Numbered from the stretch's first letter, positions 19,410 to 29,275 are shown. The stretch is 52,133 nucleotides of DNA from Akkermansia muciniphila (GCA_945860285.1 CAMAQB010000012.1:1-52133); one strand, 5' to 3'. Numbers and translations are program-made. Notes: generated from the sequence alone by a model not told the origin.

Positions 19410-19676
19410 TCAGGCTCCCGCTGTGGCAAGAGCCTTGGCAGCTTTGCTCTTGATGTTCGCGGCTTTGTTACCGTGAATCAGATTGGTTTTTGCGGCTTTG
19501 TCCACAGCTGAGGAGAGTTCACTAACAGCAGTCGCTGCTGCGGCTTTGTCGCCACTGGTGACAGCACTGAGAACTTTCTTACGAAGAGTCCGGATACGGC
19601 TCTTGACGGCACGGTTGCGATCCGTGCGGACCTCGGTCTGACGAATGCGTTTTTTGGCGGATTTGGTGTGGGCCAT
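19410..19676 (-). CDS. rpsT: 30S ribosomal protein S20
   Basis: An 88-residue, Lys/Arg/Ala-rich helical protein that binds 16S rRNA during early 30S assembly. The N-terminus MAHTKSAKKRIRQ and the segment RNRAVKSRIRTLRKK are typical of S20, and the end NLIHGNKAANIKSKAAK matches the conserved C-terminal helix. The ATG at 19676 is clear. The promoter and terminator are both visible, so it is transcribed alone. Confidence 0.95.
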   Translation of the reverse strand: MAHTKSAKKRIRQTEVRTDRNRAVKSRIRTLRKKVLSAVTSGDKAAAATAVSELSSAVDKAAKTNLIHGNKAANIKSKAAKALATAGA

Positions 19677-19727
19677 GATGAATGAAAGGAAAGGCGGTTC
19701 GTGAAATTCCGCTATCGCGGGGCGCAC

Positions 19728-19755
19728 AAAGTAAATCTTTGATCAGGCAAGTCAA
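19728..19755 (-). promoter_or_regulatory. Probable rpsT promoter
   Basis: Read on the minus strand: TTGACT, a 16-base spacer, then TACTTT, about 50 bases upstream of the rpsT start. The spacer length matches the proposed gap promoter. Confidence 0.45.
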
Positions 19756-19973
19756 TAAAAAAGCCGCGAAACTCCATAAAAAAAATGGACAGAAAATATT
19801 GTGAGAAATTCCCGTCACATTCGCATTTTAGCATTGCTTTGCCAGCCAATTGAAGAATAGTCCACTTATCTTGATTATTTACGTGTACGCCTTCCCCAAT
19901 TCAAACCGATGCACCGGCCCGCTCCGTGATCATTTTTTTGATTCCGGAGCTTGCCATTTCCCAAAATAAAACA

Positions 19974-21503
19974 ATGATCCACCGCCAAGAAACAACCGAG
20001 CCAAGACTGTTCCCAGATATCGCACCCGTGACCAGCAAAAGAAAACAATCACCGAAAAGCACGGGCATTTCCGATCCTGTCGACTATGGCCTCATCGCCC
20101 CGTCGCAACTGGTGAAAAATTTCGTGTTGGACACCAACGTCCTGCTCCATGACCCGGCTTGTCTGGGTCGTTTCAAGGACAACCACATCTGCGTGCCTGC
20201 CGACGTCCTGGCGGAGTTGGACAAATTCAAAAGCGAGCAGACCGAGCGCGGAGCGAATGCCCGCAAGGTACACCGCATGCTGATGGAGATGTTTTCCGGC
20301 ACCCAGAATGTCACCCACGGCGTGCCCACCGACGGCGGAGGCACGGTGCGCATGGTCATCTATGACCCCGCGATCTGTCCGAAGAATTTGGAGAGCCTGA
20401 ATCAATTCCGACGGATTTTTCCCGACCAGGAGCGCATGGACCACCGCATTCTCGCCTGTGTGCTGTTGATTTCCCAATACAATTCCGCCCCCGTGGTGCT
20501 GGTGACGAAGGACCTGAACATGCACCTCAAGGCGCGCTCGGTCGGCCTGGAATGCCAGGACTACATGAACGACAAGGTCAATCCGGAGGACGTGGCGTAT
20601 TACGACGTCAAGAAAATCAGCGTCGATCCCACGGAACTGCAGCGCTTCGCCAGCAGCAGCGAACTTGACTTGGACGAGGATCGCATCAATGGTCTGACGA
20701 TCAATGAATATGTCTTGCTCGATGCCGGGGAGAATCATCAGATGCCGGCCAGGGTTGACTCGCGCGGCATGCTGGTGAGGTTGCTGTGCCCCGATGTCCT
20801 GAAAATTCCCGATGGTCACAATTTGAAGCCGCTGAATCTCGGTCAGAAATGCCTGATCGACGCGCTGCTCAACCCGGACATTTCGCTGGTCACCTGCTTC
20901 GGCCACGCCGGCACCGGAAAAACCCTGGTCGCGGTGGCGGTGGGCTTGCACGAAATGTTCAACCGCCGCTACAACGGTGTCACCATCAGCCGCCCGGTGG
21001 TGGCCATGGGCGATCAACTCGGTTTCCTGCCCGGCACTTTGGAGGAAAAAATGCGTCCGTGGTTGCAACCGATTCACGACGCGCTCGACCTCTTAATGCG
21101 CCCGACCATGCCTCCCGGACCACGGCGCAAGCAAATGAAAAAAGACACACCGGACCCCAAGGTGAAAAAGCCCTGGGAAATGCTCATGGAGCAAGGGATC
21201 ATCGAAATCGAGGCACTGTGCTACATCCGCGGTCGCTCGATCCCCAACCGCTTTTTCATTCTCGACGAAGCCCAGCAACTCACCCCGCAGGAAGCAAAAA
21301 CCGTGGTCACGCGGATGAGCCGGGGTTCGAAACTGGTGCTGGTGGGCGACCCCGCGCAGATCGACAACCCCTACGTGGACAGTCGCAGCAACGGTCTCGT
21401 TTACACCCGCAACCGCTTGAAAGGCCAGTCGTTCACCGCGCACGTGGCATTGACACGCGGCGAGCGCTCGGAGCTTGCGGATGTCGGTGCGCGCTTGATG
21501 TGA
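19974..21503 (+). CDS. PIN-domain PhoH-like ATPase
   Basis: A 509-residue fusion of an N-terminal PIN ribonuclease domain and a C-terminal PhoH ATPase, the architecture of PhoH2/YlaK proteins thought to unwind and cleave RNA. The PIN domain begins with FVLDTNVLLHDP near residue 50 and carries further acidic residues (AELDKF, ERMDHRI, VTKDLN). The ATPase has Walker A GHAGTGKT at 310-317 and Walker B FFILDEAQQL. A linker of about 30 residues rich in Lys and Pro sits inside the PhoH domain. I prefer the ATG at 19974 to the GTG at 19926. In mycobacteria PhoH2 pairs with an antitoxin; none is evident here. Confidence 0.85.
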   Translation: MIHRQETTEPRLFPDIAPVTSKRKQSPKSTGISDPVDYGLIAPSQLVKNFVLDTNVLLHDPACLGRFKDNHICVPADVLAELDKFKSEQTERGANARKVHRMLMEMFSGTQNVTHGVPTDGGGTVRMVIYDPAICPKNLESLNQFRRIFPDQERMDHRILACVLLISQYNSAPVVLVTKDLNMHLKARSVGLECQDYMNDKVNPEDVAYYDVKKISVDPTELQRFASSSELDLDEDRINGLTINEYVLLDAGENHQMPARVDSRGMLVRLLCPDVLKIPDGHNLKPLNLGQKCLIDALLNPDISLVTCFGHAGTGKTLVAVAVGLHEMFNRRYNGVTISRPVVAMGDQLGFLPGTLEEKMRPWLQPIHDALDLLMRPTMPPGPRRKQMKKDTPDPKVKKPWEMLMEQGIIEIEALCYIRGRSIPNRFFILDEAQQLTPQEAKTVVTRMSRGSKLVLVGDPAQIDNPYVDSRSNGLVYTRNRLKGQSFTAHVALTRGERSELADVGARLM

Positions 21504-21825
21504 TAGAGGCGGACCGGAAAAATCGGGCCGGAGGTTGTATGCTTCCGGCCCAGGCATCCCCCGTGAGTAAATGGAGGGAAGATCAATGTATGATTGATGA
21601 ATTTTGATTTTTGAAGGGTGTTGGGAAATGCGAAGGCGCAATCCGATCAACAATCACGTGAAGCCCCACACAACACCGGAACTCGCATGCAAGATGCGTG
21701 CAATCCCGACGGTATTGTTTCCGCCGGTGTAATGTTGTTGCCGGGCCTTCAAGATGAAATGAGTTTTGGAGTCCATCCATCGTTCCGAACTATTCAATCC
21801 TCCCGAAGACAAACGCTACTGATTT
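21504..21825. other. Intergenic region with a GC-rich hairpin
   Basis: No gene seen. A hairpin at 21525-21551 (GGGCCGGA / TCCGGCCC, 11-base loop) lies 22 bases after the PhoH-like gene. On the plus strand no T-run follows; on the minus strand it is followed by GATTTTT. It may serve as a terminator or mRNA 3' end stabiliser. Confidence 0.4.
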
Positions 21826-24669
21826 ATGCACACCCACACAGTTAGATCATTATTCCTCACCACCCTCGCGCTCCCAGCCATCGCCTGCGCCCAGCCTGCG
21901 GTCGCGCCCGACCCCGGCGGCATTCTGCGCAAACCCATCCCCGACAAATTGGTGGTGCTCACCTTCGATGATGCATGCGCCAGTGGTTATACCGTGGTGG
22001 CTCCAATCCTGAAACCTTTGGGATTCAATGCATCGTTTTATGTCTGCGATTTCGATTCGTTCAAAACGCGCAAGGACTGGTATCTGACCTATCGGCAGAT
22101 GATCGATCTGGATCGCAGAGGATTTGAAATCGGCAACCACACGGTGGGTCATGGCGGAGGTTTGGACAATTATCTGGCCATGGAAGATCAGTTGTTCGCG
22201 AATGGCGGCCCGAGAATGACGACCGTCTGCTGGCCACTCTACGGCGTGGTCTGGAACATCTGTCCGGATCTCGCCAAGCGCGGTTACACCTTCGGCCGGG
22301 GAGGACATGAACGTCCGTACAGACCAACGATCGACAGTCCTTTTGATGTGCCGTCGTTCACGATCACGGAAAGTCAGCCGATCGAGGCGTTCGTTAAAAA
22401 AGCGCAACAGGCCTGCCAGGGCCGGGTGGTCGTCTATTGTTTCCATGGTGTGCCGGACATGGAACACGGGGCCGTGGGAGTTGAGCCCGCGACCTTCAAG
22501 GTGATGATGCAGTATCTGAAGGACAACAACTACAAGTGCATCGCCATGCGCGACCTGGCCGAATACATTGATCCGGCAAAAGCCGCGAAACTGCCGCCGC
22601 CGCCCAACGAGGTAAAGGCAGAAGAGCCCTTCCTGACCAACAAAGACGACAAGCCGTGCGGAGTGGTTGTGAAGGCAGCCAAGAGCAATGTTGAGCCTGG
22701 GAAAAATGCCCTTGTCCGCAAGTCAAACGACATGTTGATCACCCATGCCCCAGCTGTGACGGCGATCAAGAGTGACAGTCCAAACGTGTTCACATGGAAC
22801 AAGGCGGAAGCCGGCAACTGGAGCGATGAAGCAAAATGGTCGAACAATTTGTCCAACAAGTCGGCACCGGTCATGGCGGGTCAACCGGACTATGTTCTCA
22901 ATTTCGACCAGCCGGGGAAATACAGTGTCACGCACGACCTTGATGCGGGATTCATGCTCAACCGGCTCAATTTGGGTATTGGCAATGGAAACGCACTGAC
23001 GCTGACCGGCAAAGGCATGAAGTTCACCGGAACAGCGCCTTGTATCAGACAAAGTTCAGCGTTTACAACTGACAAAATAGCAACGCCCTTGAACCTGGCG
23101 GCGGATGTCGCCGTGAATTTAATCGCCGGCGGTGGACGTGTGGAGCTCGATGGCCTGATCTCAGGTGCCGGCGGCCTGGTCTTGAATGGTGGCAGCGGCA
23201 ATGAAAACGGCGAACTCAACGGCGGGCCTAACCAGCATTTCAGCACCTTGTCCCTCAACTGTGCGTCCAACACCTACAGCGGTGGCACCATCATCAACGG
23301 CGGAACACTTCGCCTGGCCTCGAACAGCACGCTGGGAACCGGACCGGTAACTCTAAATGAAGGGGCTGGCCTTGCGCCGGGCCAGGGCAATGCCAGCAAT
23401 GGGTTGATCTTGAATGGTGGCACGATCGATGCCGGCAAACTCGATTGGAATGCCCCGATCACCTTGAATGGAAACACCCGCATCGCCGGTCATCAAGTGA
23501 ATTTCAACAATGCCAGCGGCGCAATGACCGGGCCCGGTGGTTTTACCGTGATTGGCACTTGGATTGCCTTTGCGAGGGGGAATGACAGCAAGCTGTGTCT
23601 CTGGGGAACCAACACCTATACAGGCCCGACCATCGTTCACCAGGGTGCGCTTTTTGTAAAGAAAGCCACGGCCCTTTACAATGCGGATCCAACTCAATGG
23701 ACCCCGACCAGAATCAGTGTCCACCCCGCTGCCACGTTGGTAATCAGCACAGGTGGCCCGGGCGAGTTCAGCGGTGAACAAATTTGCACGTTGCTCAGGA
23801 ATCTTACCGCAGCGGTCAACAACAACGGCTTGATGGAGCGCGCCACTTTGTGCCTGGATACCTCGAACGCCAAGAAGCCGGTCACGGTCCCGGCCAACAT
23901 TGCCGATTCGAAGGGACCCGGCGGCGGCGCGTTTCTCCTTAAAAAAATCGGGGCTGGAACGTTGCAGCTTTCAGGCAAGAATACTTATACAGGCCAGACC
24001 AAGCTTGAAAGCGGTGCGTTGAGCATTGCATCATTCAACAGCCATACCAAGGGCAAGAATGTGGCCAGCAGCAGCCTCGGCGCGCCGACGGATATTGAGA
24101 GCGGCGAGATCGTCATCGGGGAGGATGGGAAGGAAAGTGATTGCACCCTGATCTATACAGGACCGGGCGAAACCACCGACCGCGTGATCAATCTCGTGGG
24201 CAAGAAATCAGCCGTCACCTTTGATCAATCAGGCTCCGGCATGTTCAAGCTCACCAGCACATTTGTGATCTCCGGCTATGGCACCGACAAGACGATCGTG
24301 CTGATGGGTGACACTGCCGGCACAGGTGAGATCGCCGGAAACCTTTTCAATCCTCATGACCGGGCGGGCAAGGCAATCACTGCCGTCACCAAATCCGGCT
24401 CGGGCACCTGGGTGCTCTCCGGAACCAACACTTACAGCGGCGCGACAACCGTGAAGCAGGGCACCTTGTCGATTGCGAGCGCGAAAAGTCTCGGCGAGAA
24501 GACCGATGTTTATCTCTCGGAAGGAGCTACGCTGGAGCTGGGCTTCAAGGGTGAATTGAAGATCGGGAAACTCTATCTTGACGGTAAGGAGCAGCCCGCC
24601 GGCACATTCAGCGCGGAGAACGCTCCAAAGTATATCAAAGGCAAAGGGGTTTTGAAAAGTTCCTCATGA
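21826..24669 (+). CDS. Secreted polysaccharide deacetylase fused to autotransporter-associated beta-strand repeats
   Basis: 947 residues. After a signal peptide (about 1-22) comes a NodB-type deacetylase domain. LTFDDA puts the metal/catalytic Asp pair at 48-49, and HTVGH at 105-109 gives the two metal His. CFHGV near residue 207 gives the His of motif 5. From about 320 the protein is a right-handed beta-helix of Gly/Asn/Thr-rich 'autotransporter-associated beta strand' repeats, such as GAGTLQLSGKNTYTGQT near 709 and GSGTWVLSGTNTYSGAT near 857. No C-terminal autotransporter barrel or obvious sorting signal is present. It probably removes N- or O-acetyl groups from an external polysaccharide while held by the beta-helix. 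Confidence 0.8.
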   Translation: MHTHTVRSLFLTTLALPAIACAQPAVAPDPGGILRKPIPDKLVVLTFDDACASGYTVVAPILKPLGFNASFYVCDFDSFKTRKDWYLTYRQMIDLDRRGFEIGNHTVGHGGGLDNYLAMEDQLFANGGPRMTTVCWPLYGVVWNICPDLAKRGYTFGRGGHERPYRPTIDSPFDVPSFTITESQPIEAFVKKAQQACQGRVVVYCFHGVPDMEHGAVGVEPATFKVMMQYLKDNNYKCIAMRDLAEYIDPAKAAKLPPPPNEVKAEEPFLTNKDDKPCGVVVKAAKSNVEPGKNALVRKSNDMLITHAPAVTAIKSDSPNVFTWNKAEAGNWSDEAKWSNNLSNKSAPVMAGQPDYVLNFDQPGKYSVTHDLDAGFMLNRLNLGIGNGNALTLTGKGMKFTGTAPCIRQSSAFTTDKIATPLNLAADVAVNLIAGGGRVELDGLISGAGGLVLNGGSGNENGELNGGPNQHFSTLSLNCASNTYSGGTIINGGTLRLASNSTLGTGPVTLNEGAGLAPGQGNASNGLILNGGTIDAGKLDWNAPITLNGNTRIAGHQVNFNNASGAMTGPGGFTVIGTWIAFARGNDSKLCLWGTNTYTGPTIVHQGALFVKKATALYNADPTQWTPTRISVHPAATLVISTGGPGEFSGEQICTLLRNLTAAVNNNGLMERATLCLDTSNAKKPVTVPANIADSKGPGGGAFLLKKIGAGTLQLSGKNTYTGQTKLESGALSIASFNSHTKGKNVASSSLGAPTDIESGEIVIGEDGKESDCTLIYTGPGETTDRVINLVGKKSAVTFDQSGSGMFKLTSTFVISGYGTDKTIVLMGDTAGTGEIAGNLFNPHDRAGKAITAVTKSGSGTWVLSGTNTYSGATTVKQGTLSIASAKSLGEKTDVYLSEGATLELGFKGELKIGKLYLDGKEQPAGTFSAENAPKYIKGKGVLKSSS

Positions 24670-24876
24670 AAAGCCGGTTTAGAATCTAACAGTAAAAGAA
24701 GCTCGGGCGCAAAGCAATCACAGCAGGAACAAAATGTAAGGCAGCAGCCACGACGACAAGTGCGGCTTCATCGCCTGCGGTTCCGGTCAAAGCAGCCCAA
24801 CCTGCTGTTCGCTCCACTCCGCGCTCGACGGGAAGTGCAATGCTTCAAGGGCACTGAACCCGGGGATTTTTTCGCC

Positions 24877-25677
24877 TCACAGTTGGAAATTTTTCGCCTG
24901 CGCGAGAAACTTCGCGGGATTGTGGTAGATCACCTTCTCGATGAATTCCGCGCTGTGTTCGCGACGTTTCATCTCCAGCGCGCATTTCGGCACCGCCATG
25001 GGATCGGAAACACCCCAGTCGCAAGCCGAGTTCAGCCACAACCGCTCCGTGCCCAGGGTTTCGAGCATGTCGATGGCACGATTCGGCGTGCATTTCGATT
25101 CCGGATACAAGGTCATGCCCGCCCAGTAGCCCTGATCCAACACCAGAGCGGCTGTGTGTTCTTCGACGTGATCGATGATCACCTTTTCGCGGTTCAAGCG
25201 GGAAAAATTCGCCAACGCATCGAGAATCATCCGGGTGCCCTTTTTTTTGTCCTCCAGATGGGGCGTGTGAATGAGGATCGGCAGGTCGTGTTCGAGCGCG
25301 ATCTGCACGTGCTCTTCAAATATGATCCGTTCATTACGGGTGTTTTTGTTGAGCCCGATTTCACCGATGCCGAGCACGGATTTCTTTTCCAGGAATTCCG
25401 GAATCAAGCTCATCACTTCGCGGGCGAAAACCGGGTCATCGGCCTCTTTGGGATTGATGCACAGCCAGCAATAATGTTTGATGCCGAACCTCTCCGCGCG
25501 CCTCGGTTCATACTCGGTCAACTGCCGGAAATAATCGAAAAATCCCTGGGCCGACGAACGATCAAATCCCGCCCAGAACGCCGGCTCGCACAAAATTTCA
25601 CAGCCGGCAAGGGCGAGCTTGAGGTAGTCGTCGGTGGTCCGACTGACCATGTGGGCGTGAGGTTCGATGTATTTCAC
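24877..25677 (-). CDS. TatD-like metal-dependent hydrolase
   Basis: A 266-residue TIM-barrel amidohydrolase-superfamily protein. Metal ligands are visible in order: HAH at residues 7-9, GEIGLN (Glu), HTPH, IDHVEEH and the late Asp in SACDWG. This is the TatD layout, but the sequence is closer to the TatD-like proteins seen next to biosynthetic clusters than to the TatD DNase. The start overlaps the stop of the small upstream gene (ATGA at 25674-25677), implying coupled translation. One known setting for such a pair is the ebo gene cluster (a TatD-like protein beside a small EboA protein); no other ebo genes are in the window. Confidence 0.75.
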   Translation of the reverse strand: MKYIEPHAHMVSRTTDDYLKLALAGCEILCEPAFWAGFDRSSAQGFFDYFRQLTEYEPRRAERFGIKHYCWLCINPKEADDPVFAREVMSLIPEFLEKKSVLGIGEIGLNKNTRNERIIFEEHVQIALEHDLPILIHTPHLEDKKKGTRMILDALANFSRLNREKVIIDHVEEHTAALVLDQGYWAGMTLYPESKCTPNRAIDMLETLGTERLWLNSACDWGVSDPMAVPKCALEMKRREHSAEFIEKVIYHNPAKFLAQAKNFQL

Positions 25678-25955
25678 CGCGCACCTCCTTGTTGCGGCAG
25701 AGGCGCGCCGAAGGCACCCTGGAAAGGTGCCGATTCCAGCAGTTCGGTTGAATCATCCGACAGCAAATCCAGCACCGCCTTTGCCCGGTCGGAGCGCTTT
25801 TCCAATAAAATCGGCACCGCGGCGCGCAAGGCGAGATCGCGATAATCGTCGGGCCCGTCGTGACGATCCATGCGGTCGAAAAAAGCGGCGAGATCGATCA
25901 ATTGACAGCGTGCATTCATGAAATGCAGGTCGGCGATTTTTTTCTTATCGGGCAT
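25674..25955 (-). CDS. Small protein coupled to the TatD-like hydrolase
   Basis: A 93-residue protein if it starts at the ATG at 25955; ATGs at 25994 and 25919 are also possible. The sequence is helical and charged (Asp/Arg-rich) with a Gly/Gln-rich tail, and I recognise no domain with certainty. The segment ALRAAVPILLEKR faintly recalls the helical repeats of EboA proteins, which sit beside TatD-like proteins in ebo clusters; this is a weak comparison from memory. Its stop overlaps the hydrolase start by four bases. Confidence 0.5.
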   Translation of the reverse strand: MPDKKKIADLHFMNARCQLIDLAAFFDRMDRHDGPDDYRDLALRAAVPILLEKRSDRAKAVLDLLSDDSTELLESAPFQGAFGAPLPQQGGAR

Positions 25956-26121
25956 GCGTAGACTGTAATCAAGGATGACAAAATGTCCAAACAAGATTCA
26001 GCCAGCAAGCAAAGAATAGGCATGCGTCCGATGATGTCACATTACATTAATTATTAAATCTCCCGGAAAATCACGCTTGCCGCCGGGAAAAAAGCAGTGC
26101 ATCCTCGAACACCCCTTGTTC

Positions 26122-28629
26122 ATGGCCAAAAACGAAAACATCATGCGCGGATCGCTTCCGGAACCCGACAAGCGAAACAGCGAGATTATCGGCATTCTGC
26201 TGATGCTGGGCGGGGTGATTTCGTTCCTGTCGCTGGTGTCCTACAGTCCGCGCGATCTGCCGGTGGCGGGGATGCTGCAGAGCTTCACCAGCGCCAGCCA
26301 AGCGGTGTCGCCGCGCCACAATTTCATCGGTCCGGTCGGTGCCATGGTGGGTGCGATGCAGATTATTTTGCTCGGCGGCGCGGGATATCTCGTGCCGATC
26401 GCCCTGCTGTGGTTTGGCGTGGCAAAATTGTTCTTCAACGCGAGACTGTGGGTGCGCACCGTCCTGGGTTTCGCGATCCTGATCCTCAGTGCGGCCGCGC
26501 TGTTGCAGATCACCGATACCTTTTTCCTCAGCTGGGAAAAAAGCTACCTGATTCCCGGTCCCGGCGGACTGTTTGGCAAGGGCCTTGGCAGCTATTTTTT
26601 TGCCATGTTGCTGGGAAAAACCGGTTCGACACTGCTGCTGGCCACCCTGTATTTCATCGCCTTGATCATGATCACCGGACTGCCACCGCTGCAGTTTTTG
26701 CGCGCCTGTTACATCCTGGTCCGCAAAAAGGTAAGGGCCCGGCTCGACTCGAAAAACGCGGTCAAACTCGCCGCACAGCGAGAGGCGGACAAAATCGCCG
26801 AGCGCGAGGCGGAAAAAGAACGTCGCAAGCGCGACCGCCAGGTGGCCAATGCCGCCAATGGCAACGGCGACGATTCCGCTGGCAAAGCCCGACCGCTTTT
26901 CCAGCCCAGCGCGACGGAGGCCCAGCAGTTTCTGCAACTCAGCACCACGCCGCCGCCGAAGATCATCGATGCCTCCACGCGCCGCAGCACCGCTCCGCAG
27001 CCGGGCGACAAACCATTCGAGCGCAAGCTGAAAACCGATCTAACCCTTTCGACCACGGGATTTGAAAACTACGAACTCCCCGGCTTCGATTTGTTGGATA
27101 TCGACGACACCGCCGATGCGCCCGAAGCCGACAAGGAGGAACTGCTTTCCATTCAGAAAAACATCATCGAAACCCTGAAATCGTTCGGCATCGAAGTGTC
27201 GCCGGGCGACATCACCCGCGGCCCGACGATTACTCGCTACGAAATCTACCCCGCGATCGGACTTCGGGTTTCCCGCATCGCCCAGTTGGAAGCCGATCTC
27301 GCCCGCGCGACCCGGGCCGAGCGCATCAACATCCTCGCACCGATTCCCGGCAAGGACACCGTGGGCATCGAAATCGCCAACACCAACAAGGTCGCTGTGC
27401 CGTTGCGCGAATTGTTGCAGGACCCGGAATTCCGCTCGGCGAAGAAAAAAATTCCTCTCGCGCTCGGCAAGGATGTCTATGGCAAAACCGTCATCGGCGA
27501 CCTCGCCGCCATGCCACACTTGCTCGTGGCCGGTGCGACAGGTTCCGGAAAATCGGTGTGCATCAATTCGATCATCGCCTCGATCCTTTTCAAATTCGGC
27601 CCGGATGAACTGCGCTTCATTATGGTCGATCCCAAGGTGGTGGAAATGCAGATTTACAACAAACTGCCCCATCTGGTCGTGCCGGTGGTAACCGACCCGA
27701 AAAAGACCGTCGCCGCCTTGAAATGGGTGGTGAACGAGATGGAAAAACGCTACCGCATTTTCGCCAAGGTCGGCGTGCGGAATTTCGACGGCTACAACAA
27801 CCGGGTGCGCGAGGACAAAACCCTGATGGCCGATCTGCCCTTCACAGAACCTGAACCGGAACCCGAGCCGGATCTGGACGCGATTGAATCGATCGCCAGC
27901 GCCCTGGAGTCCGGCGAACTCGGACCCGAGGAAGACGAGGATCTGCTGGTGCCGGATGACGATCAAATTCCCGACCGCTTTCCATACATCGTGGTGTTGA
28001 TCGACGAGTTGGCGGACCTGATGCAGACCGCGCCCGCCGATGTCGAGGGCTGTATCGCCCGCATCGCCCAGAAAGCGCGGGCGGCCGGAATTCATTTGAT
28101 CATCGCAACGCAGACCCCGCGCGCCGATGTGGTTACGGGCATCATCAAGGCCAACATCCCCTGTCGCATCGCCTTCCAGGTCTCTTCACAACTCGACTCC
28201 CGCGTGATCCTCGACACCAAAGGCGCGGACAAACTCGTCGGCAAGGGCGACATGCTCTACCTGCCACCCGGCTCCGCCAAGTTGGAACGCTCTCAGGGTG
28301 CCTTCGTTTCCGATGCCGAGGTGGAACGGCTGGTCGAGCACTGTGCGCAATTCGGCAAGCCCAATTTCGAAAGCGACATTCACAAGGCCATCGAGACCGG
28401 CAATTTCGGCGAGGGCGACGACGGCGATGAATCCGATGTCGATGAAGGGCTGGTCATCAAATGCATCGAAGTCGTGCGTCAGGAGCAGAAGGCCAGCACC
28501 TCGTTGCTGCAACGGCGCTTGCGGCTCGGATATACCCGCGCGGCGCGGATGATGGATATTCTGGAAACCCGTGGCCTCATCGGCCCCGGCGAAGGAGCCA
28601 AACCGCGCGAGGTGTTTCTCAAGGATTGA
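26122..28629 (+). CDS. ftsK: DNA translocase FtsK/SpoIIIE
   Basis: Pumps chromosomal DNA through the closing septum and aligns the dif region. 835 residues. The N-terminus has four or five TM helices (about 22-41, 68-104, 112-131, 155-184), then a charged linker, the alpha/beta motor and a winged-helix gamma domain at about 778-835 (LLQRRLRLGYTRAARMM). Walker A GATGSGKS is at 471-478 and Walker B VVLIDELADLM near 623-633. Between the two lies an acidic insertion of about 40 residues (576-613) starting with an EPEPEPEP run. The ATG at 26122 is chosen over an upstream TTG at 26077. The gene is followed by a repeat-rich intergenic region. Confidence 0.93.
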   Translation: MAKNENIMRGSLPEPDKRNSEIIGILLMLGGVISFLSLVSYSPRDLPVAGMLQSFTSASQAVSPRHNFIGPVGAMVGAMQIILLGGAGYLVPIALLWFGVAKLFFNARLWVRTVLGFAILILSAAALLQITDTFFLSWEKSYLIPGPGGLFGKGLGSYFFAMLLGKTGSTLLLATLYFIALIMITGLPPLQFLRACYILVRKKVRARLDSKNAVKLAAQREADKIAEREAEKERRKRDRQVANAANGNGDDSAGKARPLFQPSATEAQQFLQLSTTPPPKIIDASTRRSTAPQPGDKPFERKLKTDLTLSTTGFENYELPGFDLLDIDDTADAPEADKEELLSIQKNIIETLKSFGIEVSPGDITRGPTITRYEIYPAIGLRVSRIAQLEADLARATRAERINILAPIPGKDTVGIEIANTNKVAVPLRELLQDPEFRSAKKKIPLALGKDVYGKTVIGDLAAMPHLLVAGATGSGKSVCINSIIASILFKFGPDELRFIMVDPKVVEMQIYNKLPHLVVPVVTDPKKTVAALKWVVNEMEKRYRIFAKVGVRNFDGYNNRVREDKTLMADLPFTEPEPEPEPDLDAIESIASALESGELGPEEDEDLLVPDDDQIPDRFPYIVVLIDELADLMQTAPADVEGCIARIAQKARAAGIHLIIATQTPRADVVTGIIKANIPCRIAFQVSSQLDSRVILDTKGADKLVGKGDMLYLPPGSAKLERSQGAFVSDAEVERLVEHCAQFGKPNFESDIHKAIETGNFGEGDDGDESDVDEGLVIKCIEVVRQEQKASTSLLQRRLRLGYTRAARMMDILETRGLIGPGEGAKPREVFLKD

Positions 28630-28751
28630 CAAAGGCCAGTCGATACGAAACCCACTTGAGTCATCCGGCGGACTGCGTTCCCTGCGTCCTCGCTGGCAAA
28701 TCTCCCCCCAGCGAGTGCCGATCGGCCACCGCACAGGCGCCATTTTCGCCT

Positions 28752-28910
28752 TCTCCCGAGTAAAAAGGTCGATCTCCCGAGTAAAAAGGTCTATCTACCG
28801 AGTAAAAAGGCCGATCAACCGAGTAAAAAGGTCGATCTCCCGAGAAAAAAGGCCGATCTCCCGAGTAAAAAGGCCGATCTCCCGAGTAAAAAGGTCGATC
28901 TCCCGAGAAA
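28752..28910. repeat. 21-bp minisatellite, seven full copies plus a partial
   Basis: Tandem units of about TCTCCCGAGTAAAAAGGTCG plus a final A start at 28752, 28773, 28794, 28815, 28836, 28857 and 28878, with a partial eighth at 28899. Variation is limited to GGTC/GGCC, TCTCC/TCTAC/TCAAC and GAGTAAAA/GAGAAAAA. There are no spacers, so it is not a CRISPR. Confidence 0.9.
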
Positions 28911-29275
28911 TGAACAGCACCAGCCGAGAATTTTTCTCCGCTGGCGCTGTAGAGAAGCCCAAGAATCGATCCAGCGGGTTATGGCGTCTGTTGGGAAGCC
29001 ATCAACATCTTTACATGATTTCAAGCCTTTTGCTTCTCACTCAGCAATGCTCACCGATCACTTCGAGTGCGTATATAAGCCTGAGAACCCCAATCCGCGA
29101 ATCGCTCGTCTACGGAGCCTGTTATGGTAATCGCGTGAGGCAAAGCCTTTTACGCGACGCGACACACGCATCCTGAGAGTTTCCTTGCTATCACCGAGTT
29201 TTTAGCATTTTCTATTCAAGTCCTCCACGTCTTTTCGATGTAACGCGCTAAATTCAGTCCATGAGATACACGCCG

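Noticed and set aside
28752-28910. Tandem repeat read as a CRISPR array
   Set aside because: The units are contiguous without spacers and no cas gene is nearby.
28571-29176. A 201-codon basic ORF through the minisatellite
   Set aside because: It is open only because the unit length is divisible by three. It overlaps the end of ftsK and has no protein-like sequence outside the repeat.
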